From Ruminococcus sp. (GTDB lineage: Bacteria > Bacillota > Clostridia > Oscillospirales > Ruminococcaceae), in NCBI GenBank assembly GCA_017460665.1, contig JAFUAO010000010.1, positions 1 through 64,000 on the forward strand: a stretch of DNA of 64,000 nucleotides, read 5' to 3'. The position numbers and the translations under genes are program-made. The notes below the pieces were generated by a model. The model made no database searches. It was not told where the DNA came from and was given only the letters and a program-made list of their open reading frames with translations. Positions 61,765 through 64,000 of this stretch are shown here, piece after piece; the stretch's first letter is position 1, and every line of letters begins with the position of its first letter.

Positions 61765-63048
61765 TCAGCCGATCTCAAATATTTTTCCGGGGAGAGAACG
61801 GATCTCTCCTAAGATCTCCAGCTCAGTGAGCTCCACCATGAGCTCGCCGGGATCCATTTCAAGGCGCTCTGCCAGTATATCGGCGTGCAGGGCGCCAACT
61901 CTCAGTGCGTCGACTATGCTCTTTTGTGCCTCCGTCAGGCTCTCGTAGGACTCCTTGACGGGAGCAGGTCCGCTGGGCGCCTCCGGCTCGGGAGCGGTCT
62001 CCTTCACAGGGGCCTCCTCCTTCGGTGAGGGCTTCTTCGTCCGGCGCTTGGGCCTTCCGGCCTCGCTGACCAGCTCCTCGATAAGGGTAGGAGCCGGGCG
62101 CTTCAGAGGCGTCCCCACATTGAAGGAGCTTATCCCTCGGTAGACCTCCTGACGGATCTCAGCATCGTTCACGCCGCCTATCCTGAACAGGTCCAGCACG
62201 TCCGCTGAGCCGAGCAGGGGCAGTGCGCCCTCCCTCAGGAGCATCATATTGCCGGAATAGCGCTCGGAGAAAATATCCGCCGGCGGCATCACGAAGACCT
62301 CTCTTCCCTGCTCGGCGGACATTGCCGCTGTGATCAGGGAGCCGCTGCGCTGTGAGGCCTCGAACACGACCGAAGCTCTCCCAAGGGCGGCAAGGATCCT
62401 GTTGCGCTTGGGGAAATTCTGGGAATGGGGCGGCGTTCCCGGAGGATACTCCGAAATGAAAACTCCGCCGTTCTCCAAAACTGCGCCCCGATAGCGGAAA
62501 TTGTCTCTGGGGTAGTCCACATCGACTCCGCAGCCCATGACAGCGGCGGTAGGCCTTCCGGACTCTACTGCTCCAAGGTGAGAGGCGATGTCTATGCCCA
62601 GGGCGAAGCCGCTTACGATGACTATGCCGCTCCGTGCCAGCTCTCCGCAGATCCTCCCGGCGCTGCGAAGGCTGTACTCTGAGGCCTTTCTTGCGCCGAC
62701 GCAGGTGACTGTCCTCGTTCCGCAGAGGCAGCCGATGTCGCCCTTATAGTAGAGGACTGCCGGCGGATCCATTATATGCCGGAGCTGGGCCGGGTATCCT
62801 GGGGCGCTGTAGCACACCGTATAGACTCCCTTAGCGGCGCAGGCGTCGATCACCTTCTCGGCGGTAGAGAGCCTGATCTCGGCTATATTCTGCCTTTCGT
62901 GCTGGCTCAAATTGAATGGGCAGTCATCGTCGGTCAATGTGAGATATGCGTCCTTGGCAGTGTCGCACAGGCACATTATCTCCCAGATCCTGCGGCTGCC
63001 GATCCCGAAGATCATTGTCAGCCAGAGCCAGTATTTTGTTTCGTTCAT
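61765..63048 (-). CDS. dprA: DNA-processing protein DprA
   Basis: 427 residues. Loads RecA on incoming single-stranded DNA in transformation. Start ATG 63046-63048 behind GGAGCG. Rossmann-like core: VGARKASEYSLRSAG, SGFALGIDIASHLGAVESG, EYPPGTPPHSQNFPKRNRIL and EASQRSGSLITAAMSAEQGR. A Pro/Lys/Glu-rich linker (about 325-365) leads to a C-terminal winged helix. No competence pilus genes in the window. Confidence 0.95.
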   Translation of the reverse strand: MNETKYWLWLTMIFGIGSRRIWEIMCLCDTAKDAYLTLTDDDCPFNLSQHERQNIAEIRLSTAEKVIDACAAKGVYTVCYSAPGYPAQLRHIMDPPAVLYYKGDIGCLCGTRTVTCVGARKASEYSLRSAGRICGELARSGIVIVSGFALGIDIASHLGAVESGRPTAAVMGCGVDVDYPRDNFRYRGAVLENGGVFISEYPPGTPPHSQNFPKRNRILAALGRASVVFEASQRSGSLITAAMSAEQGREVFVMPPADIFSERYSGNMMLLREGALPLLGSADVLDLFRIGGVNDAEIRQEVYRGISSFNVGTPLKRPAPTLIEELVSEAGRPKRRTKKPSPKEEAPVKETAPEPEAPSGPAPVKESYESLTEAQKSIVDALRVGALHADILAERLEMDPGELMVELTELEILGEIRSLPGKIFEIG

Positions 63049-63068
63049 AGCTATCGCTCCCAAAGATC

Positions 63069-63851
63069 TTACTTTTTCAGCTCCCACATGAGGATCCCTG
63101 CGGCCATGGCAGCGTTGAGGGAATTGATCGTTCCGCTCATGGGGATCGTGATCCTTCTGTCGCAGCGCCGTGAGATCTCCGGCGGTAGGCCGTTGCCCTC
63201 GTTGCCGATGAACACGGCCTCTGTGCCCTCAAAGGAGCACTCCGTCACCGGCAGGGCGTCCCTGTCGATGACTGCGGCAGAGGTCCTTGCTCCGCCCTCG
63301 GAAAGGAGCTCAAAGAGCCTGTCAGGATCGTTCTCGATGAGGGTCTCCACCCGAAATACCGAGCCCATGGTGGAGCGCACGACCTTGGGGCTGTAGAGCT
63401 CACAGCTCCCGGAGAGGATCGCTCCGTCCAGTCCCAAGGCATCGGCGGTGCGTATGATCATGCCCACGTTGCCGGGGTCCTGGAGCCCGAAGAGGACGAT
63501 GTATCTTCCTCCCGGCCGGATCACGAGGTGCTTTTCCTGCGGTATATGGCAGACAGCGAATACTCCCTGAGTCGTGTCAGTGGAGGCGATGCGCTGTCCC
63601 AGCTCGTTGGAGATGACAATTGCCTTCACCCTATCGGACCTGAGGCGGGATAGCTGCTCCCCGAAGCGCTCATGAGCCTGCTTCGTCAGCAGGAGGTGTT
63701 CTATATGGCTGTCCTCCCTGAGAGCGTCCTCCACGATACGGAGGCCCTCCAACACGAATAAGCCGTATTGGAGCCTCTCTTTTTTTGATGATGAGAGCTT
63801 CTGATACAGCTTGATAACGGGATTATCTTTTGATGTTATGATGTTTTCCAA
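63069..63851 (-). CDS. SpoU/TrmH-family RNA 2'-O-methyltransferase
   Basis: 260 residues from TTG 63849-63851, which gives the standard MENIITSKDNPVIKLYQKL start 11 bases after GGAGG; GTG codons upstream (63863, 63869) lack a ribosome site, so the start is uncertain. N-terminal SpoU substrate-binding domain, then knotted methyltransferase motifs: LQDPGNVGMIIRTADALG, FIGNEGNGLPPEI and IPMSGTINSLNAAMAAGILM. Target is rRNA or tRNA ribose; which one is not readable. Confidence 0.92.
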   Translation of the reverse strand: MENIITSKDNPVIKLYQKLSSSKKERLQYGLFVLEGLRIVEDALREDSHIEHLLLTKQAHERFGEQLSRLRSDRVKAIVISNELGQRIASTDTTQGVFAVCHIPQEKHLVIRPGGRYIVLFGLQDPGNVGMIIRTADALGLDGAILSGSCELYSPKVVRSTMGSVFRVETLIENDPDRLFELLSEGGARTSAAVIDRDALPVTECSFEGTEAVFIGNEGNGLPPEISRRCDRRITIPMSGTINSLNAAMAAGILMWELKK

Positions 63852-63914
63852 TAATACGGACACCTCCACCGATCAGCAGATGAGCCGCCGGAGGCCCGGC
63901 GTGCTTATCTACAA

Positions 63915-63944
63915 GAAAACACGCTCTTTATAAAAGGAGCGTGT
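63915..63944 (-). terminator. Terminator of the gene beyond the window edge
   Basis: On the minus strand ACACGCTC (63937-63944) and GAGCGTGT (63919-63926), ten-base loop, then TTTC. Confidence 0.8.
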
Positions 63945-63957
63945 CGTCATAGTCTGA

Positions 63958-64000
63958 TCAAAGAGCGGCCTTAGCCTTGTCAGCGATTGCGCTGAAGCCT
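63958..64000 (-). CDS. C-terminal end of a gene cut by the window edge
   Basis: Minus-strand frame GFSAIADKAKAAL ending in TGA (63958-63960), followed by a strong terminator. The Ala/Lys-rich helix is too short to identify a family. Confidence 0.55.
   Translation of the reverse strand, partial: GFSAIADKAKAAL

Overview
This window looks like a chromosomal segment of an anaerobic gut or rumen Firmicute of the Ruminococcus (Oscillospiraceae) type. The evidence is a secreted GH26 enzyme ending in a type I dockerin (a cellulosome trait), Thr/Ala-rich linkers on exported proteins, Gram-positive gene orders (rnc-radical SAM-smc-ftsY; nadD-yqeK-LCP-rsfS-leuS), strong GGAGG ribosome binding sites and sigma-A type promoters. 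The species cannot be named from the sequence alone.

Layout. 1-2.8 kb is a visibly AT-richer accessory patch: the 3' part of a TMEM175-type channel gene, a decayed serine-recombinase HTH remnant and a large serine recombinase that has lost its catalytic N-terminus. 2.9-6.5 kb (minus) is asnB-HD hydrolase-pyrB, where PyrB carries a PyrI-like zinc domain. 6.8-12.2 kb (plus) is a MoxR-DUF58-transglutaminase-DUF308 operon. 12.2-15.6 kb (minus) is a compact operon of two unrelated glutamate-cysteine-ligase-type enzymes plus an EgtC-like class II amidotransferase, driven by a consensus promoter. 16.1-22.3 kb (plus) holds a SleB-type wall hydrolase, ftsH, a small membrane exporter, an ECF sigma/anti-sigma pair and a flavoprotein. 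22.4-24.3 kb (minus) is purine salvage (permease plus hpt). 24.5-29.9 kb holds a GH43 enzyme, a short PBP, maf, a DUF1015 gene and a small orphan. 30.1-33.6 kb (plus) is a MacAB-like efflux operon with tandem promoters and an operator-like palindrome. 33.6-35.7 kb holds an AraC-GGDEF fusion, an HMA metal-binding protein and an EFR1-type flavodoxin-ferredoxin. 35.7-40.1 kb (minus) is a galactomannan operon (SUKH protein, GH36, GH26-dockerin). 40.2-43.2 kb (minus) is a zinc-ribbon protein, efp, a Pro-aminopeptidase, aroQ and rpsU. 43.4-63.9 kb (minus) is a nearly unbroken housekeeping run: leuS, rsfS, LCP, yqeK, nadD, a flavin reductase, yhbY, rdgB, ftsY, smc, radical SAM, rnc, plsX, trmFO, topA, dprA and an RNA methyltransferase.

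The observations I think are least routine are: (a) the two-ligase plus EgtC-like operon, which suggests gamma-glutamyl chemistry not explained by glutathione synthesis; (b) an FtsY whose acidic A-domain and Lys-rich KKRGFF membrane motif sit at the C-terminus instead of the N-terminus; (c) an AraC-GGDEF fusion with a strong in-frame internal ribosome binding site that would yield a free GGDEF protein; (d) a PyrB-zinc-domain fusion without the regulatory domain. No CRISPR array, rRNA or tRNA was found.
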